A DNA stretch of 55,000 nt, taken from contig CM022669.1 in NCBI GenBank assembly GCA_012295275.1, positions 18,401,091 to 18,456,090 of the forward strand, read 5' to 3'. A program made the translations under genes and the position numbers. Shown piece after piece: positions 35,086 to 46,790 of the stretch (its first letter is position 1; every line of letters starts with the position of its first letter). Under the pieces are notes generated by a model. That model saw nothing but the letters and a program-made list of their open reading frames with translations. It made no database searches and was not told the origin of the DNA. This stretch comes from Chrysomallon squamiferum. Lineage: Eukaryota; Mollusca; Gastropoda; Neomphalida; Peltospiridae.

Positions 35086-35455
35086 CGTAAACGAAAGATA
35101 TTTTACATTTTTCATTATGAAATATCATGATACTTACTATTTTTGTTGTATGTATTTGTTGTTGTTGTTGTTGTTGTTTATTTGCTTGTTTGTTTATTTT
35201 TATTTTTTATTTAAGTTAAATAATTTATGTTAAAATGTGTTCTGGAATGATATTTTCTTTAAATTAATTTTTAGGAGAGTATGTTATTACATTCAGTTTT
35301 CTTTGTTTTGTTTGTTTGGTCGATGTTGTTTCTGGTTATTATATATATATGTATGTATGTATATAAAAACACAAAAACAACAACAATAGAAACAACAACA
35401 GCAACAACAACAACAACACATACAGGCTAACACAAAAGATGAAAAAGAAAAATTA
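35086..35455. repeat. TTG triplets, (TATG) and ACA repeats
   Basis: (GTT)n 35158-35176, TA/TATG 35340-35365, (ACA)n 35380-35418, otherwise AT-rich. Confidence 0.85.
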
Positions 35456-36160
35456 ATTAACTCGGACTTTTCCGTTAACGTGACTTCGTTAACTTCCGTG
35501 AACCGTCGACGTAATCGGATTTGCACAGCGATAACACAAAGCGTGTGTATGCCGCTTTTATTTTTTTTATTTTTATTTTTTTATTTTTTCGTGACAACAC
35601 CACAACTTTGTGGGTTCAGAACGGCAGAAAACCAGATGATCCACCGTAGTCGTTAGAACATCTTCTGAAATTATCAAGCGACCGTCGTGGGACCCGTTAG
35701 CCATCAATAAAATATAACCCGCGTCCCGAGTCCGCCGCTGGATTGGCCCGCCATCACGATTCGATGTTAGATTAAATTAGGACCCGGCCAACATTTATAT
35801 ACATAAGTAATTAGAGTTTGACCACGAGATGCAGGTATTTCGTGACGGGTAATTAGCCAATAGACCCCTCGGCCCGTGACTGGCTAATTTTAATTAAAGC
35901 ACTTGTATTACGAACGTCGGCAGTCTGGATTCGGTTTAAAACCTTCTGGCACGACTTTCCCGCCTTTGAGCTGTAATTGCGTTGCGTCACACGATCCAGG
36001 GCCCCCTGTGGGACAGGCGCGAGCCAATGAGATCGAGGCCGAGACAAAACGACGGGCCGGGATGTGTGCTACAGAGAATAATCGACAGATGACTTCTGTC
36101 TGATGCCACACTCCCGGTTCAAATCTCCAAGGCTCTCTTCATTTAGCTTTTAATCTAACT
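35456..36160. promoter_or_regulatory. CpG-containing island with homeodomain motif cluster
   Basis: TAATTAG at 35808-35814 and 35850-35856 and TAATTAA at 35891-35897, with a CCAAT at 35857-35861. GGTAATTAGCCA (35848-35859) has a 9-bp inverted partner TGGCTAATT (35881-35889). A weaker CTCF-like word lies at about 36001-36012 (minus strand), and GGTTCAAATCTCC (36117-36129) looks like a pol III B-box. The overlapping frames at 35853-36111 lack any domain. Confidence 0.45.
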
Positions 36161-36259
36161 AATGGGCACTTCCGAGTGCTAGGATGGTGTCAATTCAGTG
36201 CTGTGTTTTTTTTTAGCGATGGAGGTTAATTGTGGCAATGTTTTTCTATTTTCTTTCTT

Positions 36260-36261
<2 letters not shown>

Positions 36262-36327
<66 letters not shown>
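36262..36327. repeat. Poly-T tract, 66 nt
   Basis: An uninterrupted T run, the longest in the window. It may be the poly-A tail of a minus-strand retroelement or a slippage product; no retroelement body is recognisable beside it. Confidence 0.97.
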
Positions 36328-36339
36328 CTGATGCAGTCC

Positions 36340-36660
36340 AAATCAAATTTGCAATTTCACTTTGGTGCATGGCTCTTACAGTAAAATCATTTATTTATTA
36401 GCAAAGCCACGTTCTTTTGCTGCGTAATTACGGAGAGGCTAACGGTCGCGCGAAACGTGTGTTGACTGATGACGTCATGTTAACAGATATGTTTCTATTG
36501 GCAATTTCGTCTCGTGCAGCTCGCGAGCGCGGGGTCGAAAGACGTCAGTTCTAAAAAGGGAATTCGAAATTTTCTTTCTTGGCTAACGTAATTATGCCGA
36601 CGTGTTTTGCGAAGATTTCTCAGTAGTTTGAAATTCAATTAGTTTGTTTCTTTTAGCTGA
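36340..36660. promoter_or_regulatory. Unique island with full CRE
   Basis: TGACGTCA at 36470-36477 inside CpG-containing balanced sequence. No coding frame. Confidence 0.35.
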
Positions 36661-36786
36661 GTTTCGATCTTTCTGTGATGTACTCAGAATGTGTTGAAAT
36701 GACTTCGTGTTATTTGATTTTTGATAGAGCTTTAGTAAGTAAAGTGTTCTTTTATTTTCTTCTTCTTCTTCTTCTTTTTTTTTTTC

Positions 36787-36822
<36 letters not shown>

Positions 36823-37340
36823 TTTTATTGCTGCTATTGTTGTTGTTAATTCTGTTCTTTTTGATACTGTTTTTCTTTTTTCTTTTTTAAATTCTTCATT
36901 TATTTATTTATTTATTCATTCATTCATTCATTCATTCTTTTATTTGTTTATAATTTTATATGCATCTTTCACCGTAGAAATGAATATTTTCTTTGTAAGG
37001 AAGATCTGGCGGTTGTTGTTTTGTTTTTGCTGTTGTTTTCTTAAAAAACAATAGCAAGGTAGATTAATTAAGGGTGGGGCGTAACCTGAAATTCCACATT
37101 TTTTTCTCTTTTGTGTTTTCCTTATAATAAAACGAATTTCATTGTGAAATCTTGAATCCGTCCTTAAAAAAGCTAAAAACTGCAATTTTCCTTCTCCTTC
37201 CAGTTTTCTATTTTTACTTTTTTCATTCATTCTTCAGCATCTTGTCTTCTTTTATTCCTTTCTTTATTTTATTTTATTTTTTTTTTAATATAATTCAATG
37301 ATTCAAAAAATGCAGTCCGAAGATAAGGTCTTTGGAACGC

Positions 37341-37403
<63 letters not shown>

Positions 37404-37480
37404 GTAACTACGTTAAACTCTTTTAATGTATCATCAAGCCTTTTAAAATAATTTTTTTTATTTTTTTATTTTTTAAAGTC
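36661..37480. repeat. Low-complexity T-rich, (ATTT)n, (CATT)n and (AAT)n DNA
   Basis: (ATTT)n 36788-36826, (TTCA)n 36914-36937, (AAT)n 37342-37402. A ~220-bp less repetitive stretch at 36965-37200 shows no gene. Confidence 0.85.
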
Positions 37481-37860
37481 ATCGCAGAGAATAGCGGGTA
37501 ATAATGTTGAAATGCGATGTGATTAAACACACGTAATGGAGAATGTCCAGAAAAAAAAAAAAAAAAAAAACTGTGGTTATAACGTCTTTTACTCAAGAAA
37601 GGGAGGAAGAAATTACGTTAAATTATCCTCCACAAATGGTAGTTAAATGGTCCGCGCATCTTAAGTCTTTCCAGCGAATTTCCGGCCGTTCTGAAGTATC
37701 GCCAAATCTCGCGAACGCGATGCGGGATTCGCGTCTCCGCCGACATTCGGAACGTGATGGATTACGAGGAAAACCAATAGTTAGATTAATAACAGTTGAT
37801 CACGTATGACAAAGATAATCTCCTTTTAAAAGTTTCTCTCAAATACAGGCTCGATACTTT
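37481..37860. other. Unique island
   Basis: CpG-containing (37660-37760) balanced sequence. The plus frame 37543-37809 has no recognisable domain. Confidence 0.4.
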
Positions 37861-37905
37861 CGTTTCTTGATTTCTTCTCCTTTTTTTTTCCGTTTCTTAT
37901 TTTTC

Positions 37906-37969
<64 letters not shown>
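37906..37969. repeat. T25-A39 palindromic homopolymer junction
   Basis: 25 T (37906-37930) directly abut 39 A (37931-37969), forming a perfect potential hairpin. It may mark two retroelement tails joined head to head, a slippage event, or an assembly join. Confidence 0.95.
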
Positions 37970-37973
<4 letters not shown>

Positions 37974-38512
37974 TATGAGTTTTGTTAGCAAAAAGCCGGA
38001 GATGTGTTTTGGAAATGATTCTATATTTATGGTTGTAACCGTATTCATAATTCTCTGACTTAAAAGGTTTGATTCAAGTAATGCGGGAAATTTATTCACG
38101 ATGATGGATTCAGAATATAAACACAGATTTCAGGATGCGTAGCAGTAATTTGTTTTTTTTTTTTTTTTTTTAAACTTCCTGTTATTATTCTTTTCTTACT
38201 TTTTATCTGTCTTAAATGTCTTAAGAGTTTTTGTTGTTCTCTTCTTCTTGATTTTATTTATTTATTATTTTTTTTCTTTGTTTGTTTTTCTGTTTGTTTG
38301 TTTGTTTGTTTGTTTGTTTGTTTGTTTGTTTATTTATTTATTTATTTATTTCTGCATCTGGTAAATATATTTATGTTGCTAATTTATTATCTTGCTTATC
38401 TTTTGAAAAGTACAAAGTGTTTAGTTTGTTAATGATGTGTACAAAATAAAATAAATAAATAAATAAATATCCTCAAGAACAACAGTAATAATCATAAAAA
38501 GAGGCAGAAGAG

Positions 38513-38568
<56 letters not shown>

Positions 38569-39299
38569 GTAATAATGTATTAATTAAAATATAAATATAA
38601 ATATTCCGTCCATTATTTAAACATATTTATTTAACACAAACTCTTGTAACGTTCGACATTCGGTTAAATATAAAATTAACAGATTCGACAAAGAGATAAA
38701 TAAAGTGCTGGTTTTGTTTGTCATCAGGTTGTTCTGGGAAAAAGTTGGTTCTGAATATTTATAGACTGTTTGGTTTAACTATGTGCCGCAGAATGTATCA
38801 TTTTAAAATAAATTAAACCAATATTTAACAAATGTGAAACTTGAGCATAAACATTGTTTGTATGTGTATCTACGTCTCTGGTGAGTATAATCGTATGTGT
38901 GTGTGTGTGTGCGTTTATGTGGTTGTCTCTCTATGCGTATGAATGCATGATGCATTTCAGTAATATACGCTGTACAAATTAAATAAATAAATAAAATAAA
39001 ATAAAATAAAAAAAGACAAAAAAAAAAAAAAAAAAATTATGATGAAAAAAAACAAAAAAAACAACCAACAACCCGAAAACAAAGAAACAAAGAAAAGAAA
39101 AGACAAAGAAAGAGAAACAAATAAATATTTTAAAATAATTTTTTAAAAAAGAACGAAAAATAAGCAAAAGAAAGGAACAAAAAAAAAAAAAAACAACAAA
39201 CAAACAAAAAAAAACAACAACCGAAAAAATGAAAAGAAAAACCAGAAGAAGAAATAAAAAAGAAAAACTAAAACAAAATAAAAAATGTGGGCTAAAAAG

Positions 39300-39341
<42 letters not shown>

Positions 39342-39350
39342 ACGCCGTAA
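37970..39350. repeat. AT-rich DNA with (TTTG)n, (AAT)n, CA/TG and A-rich tracts
   Basis: (TTTG)n to (TTTA)n 38278-38352, (AAT)n 38514-38568, (TG)n 38896-38911, A-rich 38990-39300 and poly-A of 41 at 39300-39340. A small unique stretch at 38640-38800 has no motif I recognise. Confidence 0.85.
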
Positions 39351-39905
39351 ATGGGTACCTCCCAAGGTTTTATGACTTCGCAATAGAAAAATAAATGTCT
39401 GTTTTTATTTAATTTAAACGACTAGATACGAACAAAAGGTTTATTTTTACAGTTCTTGTTTAGTGGGAATTATAAAAAATGAATCTGTAGCGAGTCAGCT
39501 TTTGTATTTTTTATTGGTTTCACGAGAAGGGGAATGAGAATTTTATGGGTTAAAAAGTTGATAGACACCGGTTAGACTGATCTTCGTGAAGTACTCAAAA
39601 CAAATTGCCAGTGTTTCCCTGACTGTTTTTTTTATTTATTTATTTATTTTTCTTCTGTTTTGTTTATTCTTTTTTCTTTCATTCTTTTTTTCATTGTTTT
39701 GTTTGTACCATTTATTTATTTACTTATTTAAATAAAATAAATAATATTCAAATATGTATAAAATATAGAAGTAAGTAGATAAACTGTAGTAGTAGTAGTA
39801 ATAGTAGTAGTATTAGTAGTAGAGTAGCATAATAGTAGTAGCAGTAGCAGTAGCAGAAGTAGTAGTAGTAGTAGTAGTTGTAGTAGTTATTGTAGTAGTA
39901 GTATA
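39351..39905. repeat. AT-rich DNA and (AGT)n repeat
   Basis: A plain AT-rich block, (TTTA)n at 39631-39648, and AGT/AGC triplets at 39787-39902. Confidence 0.85.
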
Positions 39906-40320
39906 ACTAGATCAACGGTACTATTAGCAATCCTGAATATATAAATTTTATAAGAGATATTTTTGTCTTCACAAAACAACTGACTACCAAGATATTCATA
40001 AAAGGGCGCTAACCATCTGCCTACGCAGTTGTTAATAATTAAAATGACAAGTATAACCATTGCTTCCATTACCTTAAATTACTGGAAAGCGCCCTCTACA
40101 TAAAACTGACAGGTGATAAATGACATACTTGACCCGCAGGAAAAACAGGTAAGTAATTGTTTGATATATGTCTCACCAGACGTGTAAATTGTAAACGTTA
40201 TGACTCTATTTGTCAGAGTGGTTGCTCTCTCCGAGATTCATCACTGTAATATTTTGTCTAGAAAGAGATAAATATAACTTGTGTGCAAAAACAGGACGTA
40301 CTTCCCTGTTTGATGTAGTC
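39906..40320. other. Unique island with CTCF-like word on minus strand
   Basis: AGCGCCCTCTA at 40088-40098 is the reverse complement of TAGAGGGCGCT, a CTCF-core-like word. The flanking CCA triplet is absent, so this is weaker than the 34-kb sites and opposite in orientation. No gene. Confidence 0.35.
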
Positions 40321-40325
40321 AGAGA

Positions 40326-40417
<92 letters not shown>
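40321..40417. repeat. (GA)n microsatellite
   Basis: Nearly pure ~97-bp run with one TGAG interruption near 40331. Confidence 0.97.
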
Positions 40418-40419
<2 letters not shown>

Positions 40420-40591
40420 TAAACAGAGACAGACAGAGAGTCAGAAAGAAAGATTGCTTTGAGGAAGGTTAATTACAAATCTTTACTAAAAATAAAGTGT
40501 GACAATAGAAATAAAGATATCACTGTCTTTCGTCATTCATTTTTCGTGACGTGATTTCCTTCATACTGAAACAAATTATCATCTTCAGTAA

Positions 40592-40594
<3 letters not shown>

Positions 40595-40669
<75 letters not shown>
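40595..40669. repeat. (TC)n microsatellite
   Basis: Pure ~75-bp run, the inverted partner of the (GA)n run 177 bp to its left. Confidence 0.97.
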
Positions 40670-40671
<2 letters not shown>

Positions 40672-41040
40672 CATCAATATAATTTATATCTGTGTTACGC
40701 TGTCATGTTTTTCTTTTTAATCTGAAATATAAAATAGAAAAGTCTCTTCAACTTAATATTCTGGGGTGTTGGCCAACATAAATACTTAAATACGACGATA
40801 TATCATTGTTTGTAATGTCAGATTGCCTCAATTTATTCTGTAAGTAAGCATATTTTTTCCTAATTGCCTTCTATTGTTATTTTTCGAGAAAGAAGAAGAA
40901 GAAAAAGAAGAAGATGGTAGAAAACGCATTGTAATGAAGATGACGATAGTGAAAAATGAATAACAGTTTGATTATGAAAATGAAGATAAATTTTAGTAAT
41001 GATTTTGAAGAAGATAAATGTATAAACCAAAAAGAATAAG

Positions 41041-41102
<62 letters not shown>

Positions 41103-41107
41103 GAAGT

Positions 41108-41146
<39 letters not shown>

Positions 41147-41225
41147 ATAGTAGTAGTAGTAGTAGTAGCAGCAGCAGTAGTGGTGGTGGTGGTGTAGCAG
41201 TAGTAGTAATAATAAATAAATAAAT
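40670..41225. repeat. AT-rich DNA, (AAT)n and (AGT)n
   Basis: About 200 bp of plain AT-rich sequence, then GAA/GAT triplets, (AAT)n at 41042-41101 and (AGT)n with AGC/GGT variants at 41110-41200. Confidence 0.9.
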
Positions 41226-41480
41226 CTATAAAAACATGGTGGATCAAGTGAGATGGACAGGGCTTTGCGATCGCGTGCCAAGTGGACAAAGGTCAGCTTT
41301 GTTGCGGCTCACCTCACTGACAGGTGATATTTTTTTATTAAAAATAATAAACTGGACAGTGCTGGACACGGGGATCAGGTCACTTGACATCTGTGTTAGT
41401 CCAGACGAGAGAAGAAGAAAAGATTTATTCGAGTCTTGTTACTGTCAACGCGTGCTGAGATCGTCTGAAAGATTTTCATG
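41226..41480. other. Unique island
   Basis: Balanced sequence with AGGTCA words near 41290 and 41375. No protein recognised in the plus frame 41236-41505. Confidence 0.35.
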
Positions 41481-41533
41481 TTTTTCTGTGTCTCTCTGCG
41501 TGTGAAGGTATTTTTATATCTCATTCTTTCTTA

Positions 41534-41650
<117 letters not shown>

Positions 41651-41739
41651 CTCTCTATCTCTCTCGACAAAAAGACAAAGAAACATTTTAGAAAAGTGTT
41701 TGGAAAGACAGAGACACAGACAGACAGACAAACAGACAA

Positions 41740-42290
41740 AAGAAAATTCTAAACGAGCTTAATTACTGATAACCTTCAAAAGTCTAAATTTCTTGAACAG
41801 ATTTTGTCTTTTTAAGCACAACTACGATCTACACATAATCTCAATTTATACACTTGTATTTCTTTTCATTTTTATTATTTTTCTTCTTCTATTTTTATTG
41901 CGAATATAAACAATCTTAACTATCAGTCGAACAATAACGACAGCACCAAACCAACGAGATCTCTTCTCTCTCTTTCTTTTGTTAAACAAACCAGATACGA
42001 TATTACACCAAGATGCTAAGACGAGTTCTTGACATTTTAATCAGAGGCACAACTGCTGTGAAAAAAAAAAGAGAAAAAAAACCCCGTGGTGTCAGAGTGT
42101 CTCCTTGTCTCCTACCATCTATATCCGCGCCATGGGCGATCCACTGTTCAGAGGGTCCCGGGTCAAAAGCCACGGCGCGGCGCACCCCGATGATAAAAAT
42201 CTGGACACTTCGGTTACAAAAGGTAAGGAATGTAAATTGAGAAGAGAATTTCAAAGTACAAGATAACGATACTGTTTGGCTTTTTTATCA
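41740..42290. other. AT-rich DNA, then unique CpG-containing island
   Basis: 41740-41990 is plain AT-rich. 42000-42235 is balanced, with CpG-rich 42125-42195. Frames 42003-42254 on either strand are not recognisable. Confidence 0.4.
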
Positions 42291-43030
42291 TTAATTTTTT
42301 TTTTTTGTGTGTGTGTGTGTGATCGTGGTGTGTGTGTCTGTGTTTGTTTCGTTGTTGTTTTGACTCGTTTTTTTTTTTTTTTAGGAATCAAATGTTCCTC
42401 TCTGTGTGTGTCAGTTTACATTCACCGTGAAGTTTATTTCAAAGTGTTATTAATTTATAGTGGCAAGGAATTGCGTTCTTGTACAAGCCTGTATTAAGAG
42501 AAATCTTTTTCCGTTGTGAATCAGCGGATTATTTTCGTGTGAGGTTTTGACTGTGTGATACTCACAATAAAGTCTTACTTGTAGGTTTGTTTGTATAAAG
42601 TATTTACACATAACTTCGTTGTGATAAACGATACTAGCAAATATCTAAATTTAGACGTGTAACTATGTAAATATGGTTTTGTCATCATGTGTGATAGTGT
42701 AGTTTTAATTACGAAACAGATTATATATTTTAATAATGACATATGATATTTATATGTGCTATAATTACGTACCTTATATATAACAGAATATTTATAGCAT
42801 ATTTTTTATATGATATATACATTACTTGTACACTTCTAAATTAATAATAAAATATGATTTCTTTAAATGGTATGGTTTTAGCTGGAATAACGTCGCTATA
42901 GATGAATATTTTATGAAAGAATTAGATTAGATTATAATATAATATATATATACTGTTTTATATAATGTTTTTGAATTATATAAATAAAAAAATAATTCTG
43001 TACTACGAATTATACATACATCTCCTAATC
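42291..43030. other. TG/T tracts and AT-rich DNA, no gene
   Basis: (TG)n at 42307-42320, poly-T near 42369-42383, then ~600 bp of AT-rich sequence. Confidence 0.6.
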
Positions 43031-43560
43031 ATTTTACTTTCTGTTTTAAAACCAAGAAAAACAAAATGCCTGGGTTTACCAACACCCAACCATTCTAACA
43101 TGATTCCTTCTCGCAATAAACAACATTTACCCCTCTCCCCGTCTCTTCACACATGAACAAGGGGTAATAAAAATGGCGTGGCTCTAACTCTCCGTCAGAT
43201 CCTAGACTTTCTTCCGGTCATTACCGCGTTGGAAGTGACAAACATCGAGTAACATGCTCTCGCATACCTAACATACATCAAGGTTGTTTGAGGTTTTTTT
43301 TTTTTCGACACACCTATAAACTTTACCCACATAAACCTGCCTCACTGGGCTGTTTAGCTCTGACCAGGTATGAAATGTTGCTGTTTTTATCTCTTTGCTA
43401 GTTAACGTTTCGTGTTGGAATGTTTTCGGTGACGAGCGAAGAAGCAGTTGTTGGGTTGTGTGTAAATAGGAGGAGACGTGTTAATTGGTGACTGGAGTGT
43501 TGTGTCTGGGACGCGAAGGATAGCTGGATCGATCCTCGACAGATGAAAGTTCTGTTTTAA
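43031..43560. other. Unique balanced island
   Basis: Non-repetitive except poly-T at 43295-43305. GGATCGATCC near 43526 is a short palindrome. No coding homology. Confidence 0.35.
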
Positions 43561-43618
43561 CTTTTAAAAGAAAGAACGATTGTTAATATTCTGTAATATG
43601 TTCAGGTTTTATTATTTA

Positions 43619-43671
<53 letters not shown>

Positions 43672-43672
43672 T
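43619..43672. repeat. (AAT)n microsatellite
   Basis: About 17 units, followed by A-rich sequence. Confidence 0.97.
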
Positions 43673-43824
43673 CTTAATGAGGAAAGAAAACCCATCAAAA
43701 AAAAAAAACAAAAAATACAAACAAAATTTAAAATAACAACCAACAAAAGAAACAATTCACGATGAATTAAATATGAAATTAGCAACACGAATCTAAAACC
43801 AATGAACAAATTAACAATTCAAAC

Positions 43825-44035
43825 ACGAAACAATCGTACGCTTACTAAAAGTCCAAGCACGCTTATCCTGGACATACAGTCTGTATTATTTCTCCAAGAC
43901 AGTGTTATGGGTTATATATAGTACATTAAAAGATTATAATTTTATATCGTAAGTCAGTCAATAGTAAAATGAAACGTACTTAGATCTACTGAAGGTTCAA
44001 GCACGTTTGTCCTGGGAAAACAGTCTAGCGATAGT
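43825..44035. repeat. Two diverged copies of a ~139-bp unit
   Basis: TCCAAGCACGCTTATCCTGG (near 43851) recurs as TTCAAGCACGTTTGTCCTGG (near 43989). Both are preceded by a CGTACTTA-like word and ACTAAAAG/ACTGAAGG, and both are followed by ACAGTCT. Confidence 0.6.
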
Positions 44036-44099
44036 GTTAGTGCGTTAGTTAAACTGTTATGCGAATAGTTAAAGAGGAAAGACTGTAATATACGACTCA

Positions 44100-44380
44100 A
44101 CAATTAGTTTTATTCTGTAACCGGTGACAGGTATTGAACTCAAAATCTACCAGTCTTAAAGACTGTTTGATTTTTCCGCTGGGAAACGAAAACCCATACC
44201 TTCAGGACTATTACGGTTGAGCCGTGTAACCAGCACAAAACTAACAGAAAGCTCTGCGGGTGCATCCAAGCCATCATTACTGCCAAACGAAAGAAAAATG
44301 GCCCGAATGACGACTACCCGTCGACATTTTCTTGTATTTCCGCTTCTAAAATTATATCCTAACTGAGTAACTACCAATTT
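44100..44380 (-). other. Unique block containing a tRNA-like segment
   Basis: The minus strand of about 44125-44175 reads CTTTAAGACTGGTAGATTTT then GAGTTCAATACC, resembling an anticodon arm plus B-box. It resembles the better segment at 46255-46335, so both may be relics of one SINE family. Low confidence. Confidence 0.3.
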
Positions 44381-44399
44381 TCTTCTTCTTTGCCTGTTT

Positions 44400-45110
44400 T
44401 TTTTTTTTTTTTTAAATGTTCAGACTTGTATCTCTTCTCCCGGAATTAATCGGTGACGACGTGTTTGACGCAGACGTCGTCGGGTGGTGTCGCATCTGGA
44501 ACTAATGAGGTGTCATCCTCTGTTGACACTTTTAGTGTAAGTGATGTTTCTTTTGGCCCATGTAAGTAGCCCTATATTTCACCACGTTATCTAGCTCACA
44601 ATAGAAATAGCCTCGGGCCATTTTTTTTTTTTTTTTTTTTTTCCCCCCCACCTCCGACAAACACATACACTTATATTTTTAACAATAACAAAACCCCTTG
44701 AACCGGATCTAAGCAATAAACAGTCACTTTTCCTACCCGATTACAACGAAGAGGTCAATAGGTCAATCGCTGGGGTCAACTGTAGTAACCCCAAAACAGT
44801 CGGTGTTGAAAAGAAAATTTGTCAGTGTGTCTATGTATACGTTATGGGTTATTATTCGCAGGCATAAACACCGGGGTTTGTGTGGACACGCCTGTAAGTA
44901 TGTATTGGGAAAATGAATTGCTTGGAGCTGTTTGTATGCTGACAAAGGTGGGGTTTTTTTATATTTTTATGGTGGTGTGTGTATGTTGTGGAGAACAGTT
45001 GTCTGAAAGTGTTGTTGTGTCTGACAGTAAGTTGTTTATTAGCGCCACAGCGCGTGTGTGGAACGTGTAGTCTGGAGTTCACGGTACATTTCTGTTTGTC
45101 ACAAGGGGAA
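44400..45110. other. Unique islands with poly-T tracts
   Basis: An inverted repeat GACGACGT (44455-44462) / ACGTCGTC (44474-44481). Poly-T runs at about 44398-44413 and 44622-44642, then balanced DNA to 45110. Open frames lack known domains. Confidence 0.4.
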
Positions 45111-45114
45111 GGAG

Positions 45115-45350
45115 ACCGAGAGAGAGAGAGAGACAGACAAACATACAGAGAGAGAGAGAGAGAGAGACAAACATACAGACAAACAGAGAGGGAGAGAGAG
45201 ACAGACAAACAGACAGACAAAGAGAGAGCGAGAGAGAGACAGACAAACAGACAAACAGAGAGGGAGAGAGAGACAGACAGACAGACAGAAAAAGAGAAAT
45301 TGAGAGAAAAAGAGAGACCGAGAAAGAGATAGAAAGAGAAAATAGAGAAT
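45115..45350. repeat. Interspersed GA / GACA repeats
   Basis: Alternating (GA)n and (GACA/AACA)n blocks. All frames stay open and give only Arg/Glu/Gln/Thr runs. Confidence 0.95.
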
Positions 45351-46250
45351 AAATTTTAAATAATATAAATAAATAAATTGGAATAAATATAAATAAATAA
45401 ATAAATAAAAAAAAATAAAATAAAATAAAATAAATATAAAAACAATTAATAGAACTTCTACATTCCTTATGAAGTATGTTGTTACTATCTTTTTTTTAAA
45501 AGAAATTAATAAACGTATAAAGTAACAAAATAATTATGTTCGGTGGATATATTAAGTTTGTAAATGATAATTAATATACGCTGTTTGTTGTTATAATTTT
45601 ATATGCGTTGGACTGAACAGTCCTAATATTGTGAATATTTGTTTTAGTTTTTTTTGGGGGGGTTCTGGATTGTTTTTTTTTTTTTGTTCGTTTTCTTTTT
45701 TCACCTTGACTGTTTTCATTTGTATATGAAAACAATTTCTTTTTTTTTTTTCTTATAGATAACTGTAAGCTTATTTTTATTTTTTTATATTGTACCGTAT
45801 TTTATTTACTTTTGTATTAATTTAGTTAATTTTCTAATTATTACAACTAATGGTAGTTAAAATGAACAAAAATAAACCAGTATAAATAAATAAATAAATA
45901 AAACAAAACAAAATAAAATAAATGAATAAAACATTTTACAGTTATCTAACATTTAAAATAAAACTGCTATCAAAAACTGAAATTACCATCTTAAATCAAA
46001 ACTGCAGTTTATAATAATTACACATTAAATGTTATTATGCAAACTAGTAATTCTGTCATTATAAATATATTCACAGTCAAGGTTCTGGAATATATGTATA
46101 CATTTCCTAAGAAAATGTTTCTGTATTAAAAGAATATTTATACAAAAGTAAACTTGAAGTTGTCTTGTACATTCCCAAACATTAAAAAAATATATAATAA
46201 TAATAATAATAATAAAATAAAAAAATAAATAAATAAAGTTATAAATAATA
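45351..46250. other. AT-rich DNA, no gene
   Basis: (AAAT)-type repeats at 45363-45440 and 45884-45930, T-rich patches near 45650-45790, (AAT)n 46195-46215. Otherwise featureless. Confidence 0.65.
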
Positions 46251-46254
46251 ATTA

Positions 46255-46340
46255 TGTATAACGGGATTTGATCCTGGAATCTATCAGTATCAAAGCTAAT
46301 GATTTAACCATCTCACGTAGCAATCACGTGAATCATGAGG
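46255..46340 (-). other. tRNA-like segment, possible SINE head relic
   Basis: Read on the minus strand there is GAGATGGTTAAATC (D-arm/A-box-like), then ATTAGC..GATACTGAT (anticodon-arm-like), then CAGGATCAAATCCCG with a T-arm-like loop and a B-box-like GGATCAAATCC. Spacing fits a tRNA-derived pol III promoter, though pairing is imperfect. It is not a functional tRNA gene as far as I can tell. Confidence 0.35.
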
Positions 46341-46790
46341 CAATTAAGTTTTCCTTTTATTTCACAAGTTCACACTATATCGTCGCCATCTTCTCGCGAG
46401 ATTTCTCGAGATTGTATCTCAGTCTTCAACCGCATGTGACGTCACGAACAAATCGCGTGCGATCGCCAAAAACAGATATTCAGCGATCGATGAATTTCTA
46501 ATAATTATTCTTTGATGATGAATCCTCGTCAAATTTGACAGGATTATTAAGAGGAATCTATTTTCAAAGCTTTCGCTTTTATTTTAACTCTTTGACGGAA
46601 ACACGCGATTCTCGAAATTTTGGTACCATGAACGTCCGTGGAAAACGAAAGCCATAATTTGGTGTCGTGTGATTTTCTCACGACATTTCTGGATTGATTA
46701 GATATTTAAACATCAAGGCCAGTGTTTCTCCTTTTTAATTTAAGAATAAAATAGTTTCTTTTACAGCTAGTTGTTTTTGTGCTGCAAGGA
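46341..46790. promoter_or_regulatory. Unique island with full CRE
   Basis: TGACGTCA at 46437-46444 within GTGACGTCAC. CpG-rich words with TCTCGCGAGA-like sequence lie just before it (46391-46402), close to the palindromic TCTCGCGAGA promoter motif of animals. No coding frame. Confidence 0.4.

Noticed and set aside
36262-36327. Poly-T66 as the tail of a recognisable retrotransposon
   Set aside because: No reverse-transcriptase or SINE body was seen adjacent, so only the homopolymer is supported.
38979-39383. 134-codon Phe-rich frame
   Set aside because: Encoded by an A-rich tract and poly-A; not a protein.
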